A stretch of 64,000 nucleotides of DNA from Rotaria socialis (lineage: Eukaryota > Rotifera > Eurotatoria > Philodinida > Philodinidae). Under the pieces are notes generated by a model. The model saw only the letters and a list, made by a program, of their open reading frames with translations. It did no database searches and was not told the origin of the DNA. The DNA lies in the NCBI GenBank assembly GCA_905331475.1, contig CAJNYU010000048.1, positions 62,001 to 126,000 of the forward strand, in the 5' to 3' direction. The position numbers were made by a program, and so were the translations under genes. Positions 45,601-59,200 of this stretch are shown here, in pieces; the stretch's first letter is position 1; each line of letters begins with the position of its first letter.

Positions 45601-46170
45601 CAGGGTTGCCAGCCGTACCCCATTTGGGGGTACAACACCCCATTTGAGCCTTTTGCACCTCAAAAAAAATTGTACCTCTGAGGTACGCATTTTGTACCCC
45701 ATCTGCATTTTTCAATGTTACGACTACTATCATCCATATTTTGGTTGAAACTAAGAAAATTTCTGTCTCTTTATCCGACATTTACTATTGATAAAGATGT
45801 GAAGCGTCAATTATATTGGTTGGCTGCTAATGGTCATGTTTATGAAGAATTCAACAATGACATATGCAACGAGTTTCATGATGAAGATAATCTCATTCAC
45901 AAATCGACGACCGAAAATCATGAAAGAGAAGTGGAATTTCGGTCTGATCAATTTTGGGCTTTTCTTGTAAAGTNNNNNNNNNNNNNNNNNNNNNNNNNNN
46001 NNNNNNNNNNNNNNNNNNNNNNNNNNNNNNNNNNNNNNNNNNNNNNNNNCATTTGGAGAAATAGTTGCAGAAGAAACTGCAGCTTATTAGTGACCCTGAA
46101 GAAAAGCGTCTTTTTATGTCACAGTCAAGCAACCAAAACTCCTCTCTATAGCCAAGAGACTTAATCCAAA
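45601..46170. mobile_element. Possible decayed DNA-transposon end
   Basis: CAGGGTTGCCAGCCGTACCC at 45601 resembles hAT-type terminal repeats, and the next 90 bp contains subterminal palindromes (GTACCCCATTTGGGGGTAC, GTACCTCTGAGGTAC). An 80-residue open frame (45715 on) reads ...LYWLAANGHVYEEFNND... EVEFRSDQFWAFLVK before running into an assembly gap. After the gap the frame is lost. No right-hand TIR or target duplication was found, so this is tentative. Confidence 0.3.
45974..46049. other. Assembly gap, 76 N
   Basis: A run of 76 undetermined bases; the open frame continues up to its left edge. Confidence 0.98.
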
Positions 46171-49100
46171 AATGGTCATTTTATGGCATAAACCATATCA
46201 TGACAAGTTGCATCAAATCACGTTTGAACGAACTTTCTAACTCACACAATTTCCAAGATAATGAAAAACAAAGTGTGTCAAAAAAAAGGTCACAGCGTTA
46301 CGCTTGAACAAAACCATTTACGTAACTGCATATGATAGGCAACAATAAAAGCTTTTAAAACACACACACCACTATTTATAAAGACTATTTTACTTTGTTT
46401 GAATATCTTTACTTAAAATAGTCAGTTATTTTCATTTAGTCCGTTTGATAATGTGAAAAGAAATTGTAAATAAAATAGTCCCTTTCAAAAAAATTCTAAG
46501 AATACAAAAGAATCAATAATTATCGAATAGATCTGTTTAAAAAACACGAAAATTATACTAAAACAAGAGCGTTTTTAGCAATTTTCTACTTCGTTTCATT
46601 TTTATAGGAAATACAGGAAAATTCACCGAAATATAGGAGAAAAAAAAAGAATTTTTTTAAATATAGGAAATATAGGACGAATCCGAGGCCAGACTACTGG
46701 GAAGTTCCGAGTTTAACAGTCTTACATGGCATTCTCTGTACATATAAACGAACGGATGCTTTACTTTCTTCTATAATACAGACGAAAAGAAAAGAATGAA
46801 AACAAATCCCTAAATAATTTTATAGTATCGATCGTTATTGTTTTGCATTCACATCATATCCTATTCTATCATTCGACAATTAATAATTACTCTACATTCA
46901 TATACAGATCTCTATTTACATTAATTATAGATGAACTCATCAAAAATAATCGCGATATCACCAAATCTATCTTATAACATTGAATGCACAGTTCAGTTAT
47001 TTTTTGCTGACAAAAGAAATCAAACTTATGATCGTCAATGATTGTACAATACATTTGGAATGTGAGACTTCTTCCTCTTCTTTTATCGTAAAACTCCGAT
47101 AGTATTTTTACGTCCTAGTAAACGAAAATAAGTTCAAGAACTTGAGTTCGTTTATTCATAAATACATAGGCCAATCTCAATTGAACTGATTACTTTCACA
47201 AAGCAGTTTAATAAAAAAAAGTAATGTTGGAATTCAAATTATATTTTGCAACTTAATGCGATAATGAACCGTAGTGTGTAAAGCGGTGAATTAGTTTTTC
47301 TTTTTGTTGTTGTATAGTCAATGTATTGGTTACTGTACGAATGATGTGCTGTCATCACTTGGAGTACATTAACTTTGACATTTCGCCGTCGATGAACTTC
47401 AATAGTTCAAGTTCAAAAAAACAGTTATTATTCGACGTCTTCGAAATAAACATTTATATTTAAAAGTATATTTTGATCTATAAAGATAACATAGGCACAA
47501 TTCGTTACATGAGCGCTATTTCGATTGGATGCAAAAATCAAAACACATCATTTAGATAATATCAATTTTACTTATCGTAAGCGTACGTTCAAACTCATTC
47601 TCCAATTGTTAATACTGATTACATCGCATTCAATATCTGCCTAGCATTTAAAAAATGAACTGCACACTATCACTTTTAACAGTATGCCTTATCGAACGAG
47701 CATATTCGTATTTATTCATCGTTTTTTTTGATCTCAGCTTTCTTTTTATCCTATACTAGTCATTCTTATGATTATTTTCGTAGCTGTCAAATGATGATTA
47801 CGACATTATTTAACACATTATTAGTAGGCTATAGGCAGGCACCAATGTAATTCCGGTTCTTTACATTCTACCATTATAGTCTACAAATTTGCTTTCTTTC
47901 GATATTCGTATGATTATTTTTGTAATAGAGACAGATTCTTATCTACAAATATGACAGAAAGTTGTTTCTATTCTTGAACCACGACAGTACAGGTGACTTA
48001 AAAAAATCGAGGCCGTTCTTTTGCTTTAAATTTTTCTTTTTATGAAGCGTTGCTTTACGCTTGTTTCACTTATTATCGCTTTGATTGACAAAACATTCTA
48101 GATAACTTCGAGATTCATTTTTATTGATTTTAATACGTTGAGACAGTCGTCTATTCTTCACATATATCTATATATCTATATATAACGTATTTTTTATTAC
48201 TTGTTTGTTTTTTCTTTCTTGATTCGATTTCCGGACTCGTTAGTTCGATTTTTCTTTACGGGATCAAAAAATATGAATGTATAGGCTGGCTTCCTTCCTT
48301 TCTCAAAAGAGGAACGTATCATAGCGAAAAACAGAACAAATTCACTAGTGCCGATTCATTGATGTTTAATTAAGTGAGAAACTAAGCGTTCAATGATTTA
48401 TAATACATCAAATTTATCTAATTAATTAAATTTGTTTTTTTTCGAAAATATACTATAAGAGACAGATCTATAAAAAAAAAGTGATAATGAAGAGGAAGAG
48501 TTCATGAGAAAAAAAAGAAGGCCTCTACTCAATATTGTTACTCTTATAATATTGTTAACTTATGTCACTTTTACATTTCAATGCAAACATGTAATTGATA
48601 TTGTTAAAAGCAATGCGCAACTTTTTTTTTACATATTTCATGTACTTAATCATATTTCATGGTGCAATCATTGCAACATACAAGCAAGAAAGAGTCAATG
48701 CTGCTGTTTAGTGTTTGTTCGACCATGAAAATGCATAAAATTTTGTCATAACAATAAAGAAAACGAACAGGCTTTCTCGCGTTGTCACTGACAAGTATCT
48801 ACTGCTTATATGCATATCTATATTTATATCTAAGTTGAATCTAACAATATGATTGGAATAAATGAGCAACACACGTTGTATTTCTAACGAAGGTTTACTT
48901 CAAATCATTGTTCTTTATATCGCTAGATGTTCGTTTCGTTACATAGATATTTATCTAGTCATTCATATTACTGACAATGATAGTATGTGTATGAGAATAG
49001 AAGAGAGAGAGGAGGTGGTTAGACGCACGAGACCTATTTTCAACACAGAATATACCTATCTCACACTTATTTGAAGGTAAATCGTGAATAAGGACAAGTT

Positions 49101-49650
49101 ATAATTATAGTATTCTTGTGTCTAGGACTCGTTTTTTTCTTTCTCTCGCTTTATTATCATGTTCGCTGTTTGTTATAGTTGACGGCGGGAAGTATTTATT
49201 AGAAAGAAAGTATAGGCATTTCACATCAGTTATAATAATATTTTGTTTAGATTTACATGAAATATATTGAACAAAAAACGTGAAGAAAAAAGCGAATGAA
49301 CATTTGTTCTTATCTTTTTCTCACTAAATACGCACGTTTTACTTCAGTTCACCATTTTGCTTTTTATGATTACATATTTTGTTTTTCCTCATTTGATTCT
49401 AGTCTTCATATCAATAGCATCACATTGACAGCAGTGACAAAGCGATTATTGTCGTTATAACGATTCAACAAAGTGATCAATGAATGGTCAAGTGTATTCA
49501 AATGCTGAATAGAATTTGAAAACAAAAATTATCAAGATGAAGAAGAGTGGAAAAATGAAACGAGCCAGTCAAATCTTTGATTAGCTATAACATCTTACTC
49601 TTGATGATCTATTGAAATAAGAACTTTTTTCAATAGAAAATTTTATAATT
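46171..49650. other. Intergenic, 3.5 kb
   Basis: No gene recognised. At 46605-46690 there are repeated ATAGGAAATA-type units (ATAGGAAATACAGGA, AATATAGGAGA, ATATAGGAAATATAGGA) ending in GAATCCGAGGCCAG, probably a decayed repeat. ORFs at 48504-48728 and 48862-49074 look random. Confidence 0.45.
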
Positions 49651-51425
49651 ATGTTATTACGAAATCAACCTACTGCTCCTCTGGAAACAATTTATGAGGA
49701 GTCAGGAAGTTTTGTTGCATCAAATACTGATTTTGAACATAAATTATATAATCATGCATCTAAAAATGAGACTATTAACTGTCTCATTAGTTCTCGTTCA
49801 ACACCTTCAATTGATATTCAACGACAGCGCATAAACGGCAATCAAGCAAAACCTCCTATTGAAGTTCGATATCGAGATGGATCAAAACGTTTTATACATT
49901 CATCAGCGGCATTCCCCATGATAATCAATAGAAAACAATTATTGGATTCTTCTCCTGATAATTTATCATTAAATAAAATTTCAAATTCCAATTATCACCA
50001 AATACGAAGTACAAATTTCCCTAAGAAACATCTTCAATCAAAAGCTCCATTAGTTATAACAATTATTACAGCTGATGATTTAAATCAAGCTGGAATAACA
50101 CCAACAATATCTTCATCATCGGACGATTCCGAAATATTAACATTAGCTCATTCACCATCGAAATCGTCCATCAATACTAATAAATCGATACAAAGTAATC
50201 GTCAAGGTAAACATAATAGATTCGAAATATCGAGATGTCGAATTTTGTTTATTATTAGATTTCTTAGAAAAATTAACAAGTCCATCTGTGCAAAGAGTTC
50301 CGAGTACCACTACGCTACGTCTTCACTCTCCGGTTATTCATTTTCAGCAGTCGCAAAACATTGTTAACCATCGACCCAGTTCAATTTCATCGCAAACATC
50401 GTTGCCTACTATTAATGAATCGTTTGGCACATCGACGCAAGCATTCTCTATTCCACGTCAAAAACGGCTCAACTCACCTTTAAAAGTCACTGTGATTAAC
50501 GATGAGATTAAACAAAATTCAACTTCGAATTATAATCTTCCAAATAGCAATTCTTCTGCTAAACAACTTCCAAATAAAATAGTGAATCCTACAAATCGAC
50601 AGCAGACATTATTATTACCAGGAAGTAGAAACGATAGTGCTTTTCGTCCTTTTACTAGATTGGCACGTTTTAATGATCAAACAAATCCTAATCAACCACA
50701 GCTAACAACGAATGCCATTCGAAGACCTACTAGTTCTCCAGCACTGCCAGCCTCATCAAATAGTCAACTTGCTCAACAAAAACAAACAACGCTACCATCA
50801 TTAAATCTAACAAAAATATCACTTCAACAACCTCCAAAAAAATTTAATTCACTTGTTGCACAAAATACTTACGATCCAATGTTACTAAAACAAAAAGTAT
50901 CCGACACAAAAGCAAATAATAATCCTTTGATACAAATAGTAAGTTAATTAACAATTATCGACTACGTTCCTTTTATTTATTTATTTATTTTAGAATTCTT
51001 CAAATAATCAAAAACAATCATTTCCAATATCAGTAGCAACTATAAATTATAAAGATAATACTCTGACTTTACCGCGTCTATTAAATATTGCCGATAATTC
51101 AGGACAGAATGTTTCATTAGGCATCAAACCGAATACGAAATGGTCCAATTTAACACTGAATTTGGTCAACGATATTCCACGTCAATCATCAAAATATTCT
51201 CGCATTCCTTTACATATTAATTTACCATTTTCAAATCCAAGATACAATCAAAATCTAGTGACAAAACATGATGTCGCATTAGAAAATCGCCTTTTAAATG
51301 CTGGCCTCTCGCCTGAAACAGTTGCTCTTTATGAAAGAATACTTAATTTTGCTGAAGATCCTCAACTATCTAAATTATCATCATCCATTATCATCAATCC
51401 GTACACAAACAAAAACTTTATCTGA
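49651..51425 (+). CDS. Ser/Asn/Gln-rich disordered protein, unknown function
   Basis: Three exons, 49651-50206, 50259-50938 and 50994-51425, with 52- and 55-bp GT-AG introns in consistent phase, give 555 residues. The sequence is low-complexity and hydrophilic throughout, rich in Ser, Asn, Gln and Pro, with no signal peptide or TM segment. The only region that looks ordered is near the C-terminus (DVALENRLLNAGLSPETVAL then YERILNFAEDPQL), an amphipathic helix pair. A short PLVITIITADDLNQAGITPT segment is repeated loosely as PLKVTVINDEIKQ. I do not recognise a family; it could be a regulatory scaffold, but that is a guess. The frame is intact. It lies upstream of ANKMY2 on the same strand, 1.9 kb away. 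Confidence 0.7.
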
Positions 51426-53365
51426 GAAAAAATAGACGTCTACGAATCTATTATGGAGTTTATCTTTTCTTTTTTACTGTGAAAAGCAACAAGAAGTTAT
51501 AATTTTACTAGTTTATTTTTACACAAACCTTGACTGTTTTTTTAATTGATTGTAAGCACAGAAAAAATAGGTCGGATTCTCGTTTATATATAGCTTGGTG
51601 TCCTTGATTGTGATATACTTGGTTGGTTAGAAACTGCATATATCATATTCTTTTGTATTTTCGATGAATAGGAACAATTTATGTACAAGTGGTTTGAAGT
51701 ATAATGCACAACGCGTTTGAATTCTTTATCAAATTTGAAGCAAATTGATCCCTATTTAGATAAATATTAAAAACCTATTACGATCGTCCTTCAAATATTA
51801 TTTTGATAATAAATTTATTATTAGGGTTGCTTGTTATGCTATTTTGCGGTACGATAATATCAAAATTTTTGCGTCGATGTGTATTCTCTTGTTGATATTG
51901 TCGTCTATACATAAAAAAAGGTGATAGCGACAGAACAAGAAAAAAATAAATATCGAAACCAGTTTGTCGAATTCATTTCTGGAACGTATGCAGAACACAA
52001 CGAAACAATTAGCAATCGATTTGAGTAAAAACTGGATGAATGTGTTTCTGTTTTGCATCCATTATTTTTTTTGTACAGCTGTACTTATATATATATTGAC
52101 AACTAGGAAAAGTGAGAAAGAAAAGTGCACTAAGAGTAGGAGGATGAAAAAGATCTAAGCGCATTGTCACTAACCGTATTTCATAGATCTTATCGAAATA
52201 TATAATTATAGTATTACTTGAAATATTAAGTGCATCAGATATTCGGTGTATTGTTTGCAATATTAGATCATCATAGAGAGAGAGAGAGAGAAATTTCCTC
52301 TGAAACAAACACTATGAAGTATAATTCAGAAATGATAAAGAATGTTAACAATACAGTCTGGAGTTCGAGTAAATCTAAGCTAAGTCTGTCAGACTGCTAT
52401 TAGTAAACAATATTAAATATAATTGTCTATCTTACACATTCGCTCCATTGAAGGTTGATAGACCATGCTGATGCTATCTGTCAATTATGCCAGATCAATA
52501 TTGATATAAATAGATCATTTTAAAGTGTATGCAGACACTTGTTGACAATTTGGGTTTTACCTTGAGTTCAATGAGTTTTATTGTAATAATATATATTTTG
52601 AAACATTTTTTAATAGCCCATGTCTTTTTGTGTATGTGTTGCGAGTATACTTAGCACAGTAGCTTGATAAGATTAATAAATTCTGCGCAGTTATCAACCT
52701 TCTCACGACGGGCAATCTAAAGTATCGATGAATAGTGATGTGTGATTTCGTTGTACGCCTCCGAAATAATAAATGAAAAAAACACAAAACACAGCGAGAA
52801 CTTGGTTGTTATATCAATTTTATCTGTTAGAATTCACAACGACCATAGACGTTAATCATAGAAAGTGTTTGTGATGATTTTTCGTCGTGATTAATTCGAC
52901 TTTCATCTATATGAGAGTAATATAAAAATTAAAAATCAATCGTTTTATTGTGATATAGAAACCGAGAAGGACAATATGGAGTCTATCAGCGGATAAAAGA
53001 AAAGGTTATTTGATCATGGCTTTTTAAAAAAGCACAAAGTTTACACTGAATATGTTCTTTTATGAAGAGATATTTGAAATAGAAATTTTCTTTTTTTTTA
53101 TTCGCTTGGGTTCAACTAGAAAATTCTAGTTTATTTAATTTTTAAAGTTCAATAAAATGTTTATCTCAAAATTTTGCCATCTAGGATAGCATTCATGTCT
53201 GAACAGACACATTATAGCTGTGCAAAGATTAGTCATATCATTGTCTACTTCTGACCTCTTTTGAATCATCTTCTACTTTGACAATCTATTTCTTCCTTAT
53301 TTATTTTTTCATTCCAGATCGTCAGTTTATATCCGCAGGAAAAGTTTCATTTCTTACTTTCCAAC
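51426..53365. other. Intergenic, nothing recognised
   Basis: AT-rich spacer with a GA run at 52276-52290. Overlapping short ORFs on both strands near 52000-52300 are judged random. The right end includes the ANKMY2 promoter region, with no clear TATA box. Confidence 0.4.
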
Positions 53366-55291
53366 ATGGCACTTGATAGTGGCGAAAAAACCATCATTGA
53401 TTATACGACAGAAGGTTCATATTTAATCTTTTTTTTTCTAAGTTTTTTTTAAAATTCTTATCTATCTATTCAGGTAGCTTCGAAGATGTGGAACGTCTAC
53501 TTAAAGCTCATGTACCTGTTGATGTTCATGACGAGGTTTATATATATATATATATACATATAGAATAGTTTGTTTTTATTAGAAATATTTTTTGTCTTCT
53601 AATTTCTAAAGCATGGTATGACACCATTACAACATGCAGCCTTTAAAGGACATACGAAAATTTGTTCGCTACTATTAGCACATGGCGCTGATGTCAATGA
53701 TCATGAACATGATCAGGGTTATACGGCTCTTATGTTTGGTGCTCTTTCAGGTAATTTTGTTTTTTTGTTAAACTTTTAGATCAATTGATTATTTTTCTTT
53801 GAAGGTAATAGTGAAGTTATTCGTATTCTACTTGAAGCAGGTGCGAAATCTCATCAAATAAATCGTATCGGCCGAACAGCTGCTCAATTAGCTGCATTTA
53901 CCGGGCAAAAGCATTGCGTTGATACAATAAATAATTATGTTACACTCGAAGACCTTAAATATTATACGACACCACAAGGTGAGATTTTCCTATTAATAAC
54001 TTTTGTTGGTTGAATGAATAAATCAATCAAATTCACGTAAGAAGAAATATGATAAATTATTTACAGGTCAAGAAGCAGAAAGCAAATTACCGGAATCGTG
54101 TGTACAAGGATTTCAACTTTTACTTATTACAACGAATTTCAATCCAGTTCATGTATGTAGGACACTCCGAAACAAATTGGTTTTGACCCTAACGAATAAT
54201 GAGAGTATCACATAGTTGTGTTTATTGAAGAAATTTGATGGTTTCACAATTTCTCTTTGCTCTTTTGTTGATATAAATAGTTTGAGATGATGACGAATTC
54301 TAAACTCTTGAAATAAACAACAAAATAATATTCGTTGAATGTTCAAGAAAATTCTATAATTTAGTTGCTCAATATTGTTTGTAAATATCCGGAATTATAT
54401 CAACCAAAATCAAATCTCAAACGAATTTCCAATACATTGTCATTTATAATTGAACGATCATTAGATCCATATCATACCACTGAACCCAATGATATACTTG
54501 CAATAAAATCACATTACATAAAAACATTCATTGATGCTATATTAGAGAAAAATTCAGATGATATTAACAAAGTCTGTGGTGATTTGTGTAAAAAGTGAGT
54601 TGGCAAAAAAAGCCTATTCGATTGCATTCTCTATCAATTTCTATAGATTTGCACATGGAACTGAAAATGATGATTTTCGAATGTTTGAAGAAAAATTTAT
54701 TCGAGAAACTATTCGTGATTTTCCATTTAAACAATGCCCACTTCTTCAGCAGCTCGTCAGACTTATCGCTTCAGTTGTATTGGTAAGTTTACTAATAAAA
54801 AAATATGGCGCTTATAATGTTGCTGTTTTTAAGACAGACACAGCACCCTGTGTATAAATAGAGCTTTTATTTTTTATCTATATTATATTTTTTGATAAAT
54901 AAATGCTTCGTTATTACTCTCTGGTGCATACGAAAATAATCGATCAGATACGTTTGATATTTATTTGTATAATTGCAAATAATTACAGATGCCAAATAGT
55001 TTCGTACATTTTCAGGGTCAAAATCCGTCCGCTCTATCTGTCTTAACTACAACTCTCAATGGACGTACTTTGGGAGAGGAAGTATCCAATCGATGTGATG
55101 CGTGTAGTCAACTAAATGCCAGTCGTCGTTGCACTGCATGCAAATCGGTTTGTATTCTAAACTAGTTGAACAGATCGATTTTTATTAATAATTTCTGTGC
55201 CTTTCAGGTGTACTATTGTAATGAATCATGTCAGCGTCTACGTTGGTCTACCCACAAACGCATCTGTTCTTCATTGAATAATAATGCATAG
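53366..55291 (+). CDS. ANKMY2: Ankyrin-repeat and MYND-domain protein, ANKMY2 homologue
   Basis: ANKMY2 binds FKBP38 and helps deliver signalling proteins to cilia in vertebrates (family knowledge). Nine exons, 53366-53414, 53474-53535, 53612-53750, 53805-53978, 54067-54152, 54365-54594, 54647-54782, 55016-55147 and 55208-55291, give 363 residues in continuous phase. Three ankyrin repeats are clear: [39 protein letters not shown] with [12 protein letters not shown], and [21 protein letters not shown] helical middle region ([15 protein letters not shown]...) follows, and the C-terminus is a MYND zinc finger with all ligands: [18 protein letters not shown], then [20 protein letters not shown]. 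It is shorter than vertebrate ANKMY2 (about 440) because nothing follows the MYND finger. A TA repeat sits in intron 2. The first donor is GTTCAT, slightly unusual but in phase. Confidence 0.9.
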
Positions 55292-56299
55292 AAAAATAAA
55301 CATGGCGCACGCACTTATCAAGGAAATTCCATAGATACTCATCTACGCCATCTGCGAAATCAACTCATGAATTACTAACTAGTTGTTTATTTCATCGATG
55401 TTCATGTTTCATACAAATAAATGTTAGCTTAAATTTAAAAAATCAATTTTTTATTCAAGAAGACATGATTTTAGCATGTTTTGCTTTTTTTTTAATATTA
55501 TTTGACGAAATCTATCATGCCGACGGTAATAATGAGGAAGCGAAAATAGAAATAATTTTGCATCGTTATCGATCTATGATCTAATTAGTTGTTTGTTTTA
55601 CTAGTAGTCAAAGCGCTATCATCATAAATCATAAACAGAACACGGGTTATACGTTGTACATGCATAGCCAAATTGTAAATGCGCATATAAAAGCTCCAAT
55701 ACAGCGATGTAAAAGTCAACCCAAGGCATTTTTTCTTTCTTTCTTTCTGCAATGTTTTTCTTCTATGCTTCTCTATCAGAGACTCTCTTACTATTACTAA
55801 GTAGACCCCTGCGTGTTTTTCGATATAATAGAATATAATAATGTATGAGACCCGACATACTTTTTTCTTGTTCTGAGATACTTTTTTTTTCTTTCTAGAA
55901 CGTCAGAAAAGCATTCTCTAGTTTTGAGTTACATATGTTCGTGCCGGCAATAATAGGATAGTTTCTTCATTTTATTCCACAACTGAGTAGATTCATTTTT
56001 CTAGTCACATCGATCGTAATTCTGTTTTAGCTACATGCAGCGAATAATTTTATACCTAATCGAAACACGTCAATCGGCGTACTTGTGATTGCAGATAACA
56101 TGAAATCAGTCGTTTTTAGTGAATTTTATTTTTGAATTCGATCATGGAAGCACTTGTGTAGAGTTTTCGAGTGCGAAATAATTTGAGTGATTAAGTTTGA
56201 AAGGTTTTTGCTTCGAATATAACGAAATTTTCAACCTTAATATTTCATGTTTAAATTATACTTTTGTTTTTTCTAAATTTATTTTAGATATTTTATATC
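55292..56299. other. Intergenic between ANKMY2 and extended synaptotagmin
   Basis: No gene seen. AATAAA-type signals follow ANKMY2 (about 55298-55303 and 55417-55422). A TTTC repeat lies near 55731-55748. The right part should contain the extended synaptotagmin promoter and leader. Confidence 0.45.
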
Positions 56300-59200
56300 A
56301 TGGATAGTTTCGTATCGAATTTACAAAAGAAGTTAGTTAGTGATACGCCCAACACAAATTCAGAGCCAACACCATCAACCACGTCTAATGAATCAAACAG
56401 TTTTCGTAAACTTCAAATCCCTCAAGCGAAAATAGGCTTGGGATCAACAGAAGCTGATTTGATCAGTCTTTTGAAAAGATATCTTGAAATCGTTGGACTT
56501 GTTGTTATTGTTTGGATACTTGGTAAGACTTTTTTCTATAGATCATCCAGTACTATTAGCTAGAAATTCGATTCGCTTGTAATTGTCGTCAACTTCAAAC
56601 TTTGAATATTGCTGACGGAGCAGCAAGTTGTGAACTTTTTATTTCCGAGAAATAATTAATGAATTTGTATTGAATTCTTGGAAAAGTTGTTTGCCATGAA
56701 TTTTATGGTAATGATGGATCATAATGTAATCCTACGCGTGTATATGTAAAGAAAGGATAAGAATAATAATCGATGACATTTGTGCACTGAGTGACCTATA
56801 TAATTTGTTCGAATCTCATGGGAATCAAATAGTCTAATCTAATTTCAAACCTAGAAAAGAAAGATGAAATATTTGATATGAAATACCTTCTGTATCAGAT
56901 TATTTATAGATTTTAAAATCCTATTGAGATAATCTCTTGTTTTTTTTGTAGGCTATTTTCATTTGAGTGTTTCATGGATTTTACTTGTCGTATTGATATA
57001 TTTATTTCGTCAACGTCAACGGGCATTATTTAAAGAACGACATAAAATGCTTAATGAAATCAATAATAACGAAGAACAATATATAAAAGCTCGTTTAGAT
57101 GAATTACCATCATGGGTATTTAGGAAAATAATTTTCTCGTCGAAATATTTATACATTTAATTTTCAGGTTTTCTTTCCCGACGTTGAACGTGCTGAGTGG
57201 TTAAATCGAATAATAAAACAAGCTTGGCCGTATGCAAATAAATATCTTGATAAAGCTATTTTTCATGATATTATAATTCCTATGATACGAGGAACTTCGC
57301 CTGCTTTAGCCGATTTTAATTTTCAAAAACTTGATCTTGGAGATATTGTACGTCATGAAGTATTCTATTGCGTATTTCTCTAATATCTTTCTTTTAAATT
57401 TAGCCACCACGAATCGGAGGTATTAAAGTTTATACTGATAATGTTCGTGATCAAATAATGATGGATATTGAAGTTTTGTATGTTCAAATCTGATCTTTTT
57501 TTTTATAAATATAACATCATTTATTTAGTTACGCCGGCGATGCACGTATTAAATCGAAAGTAAAAGGAATTGTTTGTGGTATTAAAGATATACAATTTGT
57601 CGGTGATTTGAGAATTATTCTAAGTCCCTTAATTAATACAATACCCTTAGTTGGTGCAGTTACTTATTTTTTCCTTCGAAAACCGGTAAGAAAAGTGATT
57701 TAATTTTATGAATTTAAATACGTTGAAGTGATTTTTAGAGCATTGATTTTAAATTAACAGATGCTGGCACATTAGTAGATATACCTGGCTTGAAGTAAGA
57801 ACAAATAACTGAATATATCGGAAAATGTATATTTGCTATTTTCATTAGCGATTTGATGCTTGTACAAATAAACGATATTGTTGCATCAATGATGGTTTTA
57901 CCTAATCGACAAGTGTTTCCTTTAGTAACCGACATACAAATTGGACATTTACGATGGTCAAACCCTCAAGTAATTATTCACTAGTAAATTTAAGGTTTAA
58001 TGTTTTAGAATTTTCATTAGGGTGTTGTTCGAGTTATTGTTATTCAAGCGAAAGAACTTATAAAAGCTGATATAACACTTCTGGGTAAAGGAAAAAGTGA
58101 TCCGTTTGTTAAAGTTAAAGGTAAAATTTTATTGATTTAGAATATTTTCTAGACGATTTTCTTGGTTTATATTTATAGCTCAAGGTAATATAGAATATAA
58201 AACAAAAACAATTAATAATACAACAGAACCACAATGGAATGAAGTATGCATGCATTATTTATGAAGTCAAATTTGCATAGTTTATTTAGGTTTTTGAATT
58301 CGCTGTTGAACAATATGAAAGTGATTCGGTGGTATTAGAAGTATATGATGAAGATCCGGGTAAAGATGACTTTCTTGGAAGGTAAATCATTTGTGCAAAT
58401 TAGCATCGGCATAGATTGTGCACCAGAGAACTACGATCGAAATATGCGAAAAGACGAGTCGTCATTTCCGTTGTTTTAGCTTAGACCTCCCGGTGGTTAT
58501 AAATGAGAATAAAAACGAAACGTCGTTCTGAAGCGATGAAACTTGCATATAATTATATATAATTCTGTCTTTTTTTATAGGGCTGAATTTCCAATCAATA
58601 CATTGACTGATAAAGAAGCAGTTGATACAGTAAATGAAAATTATTTTTATACACATTTTTAATTATTTAACTCGATTATTTTTAGTGGTTAACATTAAAA
58701 GATGTTAAAAAAGGTTCAATTAATGTTTGCCTTCAATATTTTTCATTGAGTACGCAAAAATCTGCTCTTGATATTGTAAATAATAAACTATTGTTTTTGT
58801 TGATTTTATTAATTTTGTTTTTAAATTTAGATTGAACAAACAAATAATAAAATGATTAAATATGGAGCATTATCGAAAGCTCTTCTTGTTATTTACATCG
58901 ATCGATGTACTAATCTTCCTGTAGGAATTAAGCTAGCTATGAAGTTTCCATTGAAATTCTTATTCTACCGTCTATTTAGACTTCGAAAAAAACTCATCGA
59001 GAACCAAATCCATTTTGTCGAATTAAAGTCGATGCAGTTGAGCGCAAAACACAAACATTTGAAAGTCAAACTAATCCTTCATTTGAACACATATCACAAA
59101 TCTTATGCGCAAATCCAGTTCAACAACAACTAACTATTGACGTATGCGATGCACGTTCAAATAATGATATAATCGGCTTTTTTCAATTACCAATTAAACA

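Noticed and set aside
46605-46700. Right end of the possible transposon beginning at 45601
   Set aside because: Terminal sequence does not complement CAGGGTTGCCAGCC and no matching target duplication was found.
48504-49074. Two short plus ORFs
   Set aside because: Low-complexity, no motif, and no link to the downstream gene at 49651.
58852-59133. 93-residue ORF running through the ESYT C2B region
   Set aside because: It reads through an intron; splicing 58920 to 58980 restores the C2B sequence in another frame.
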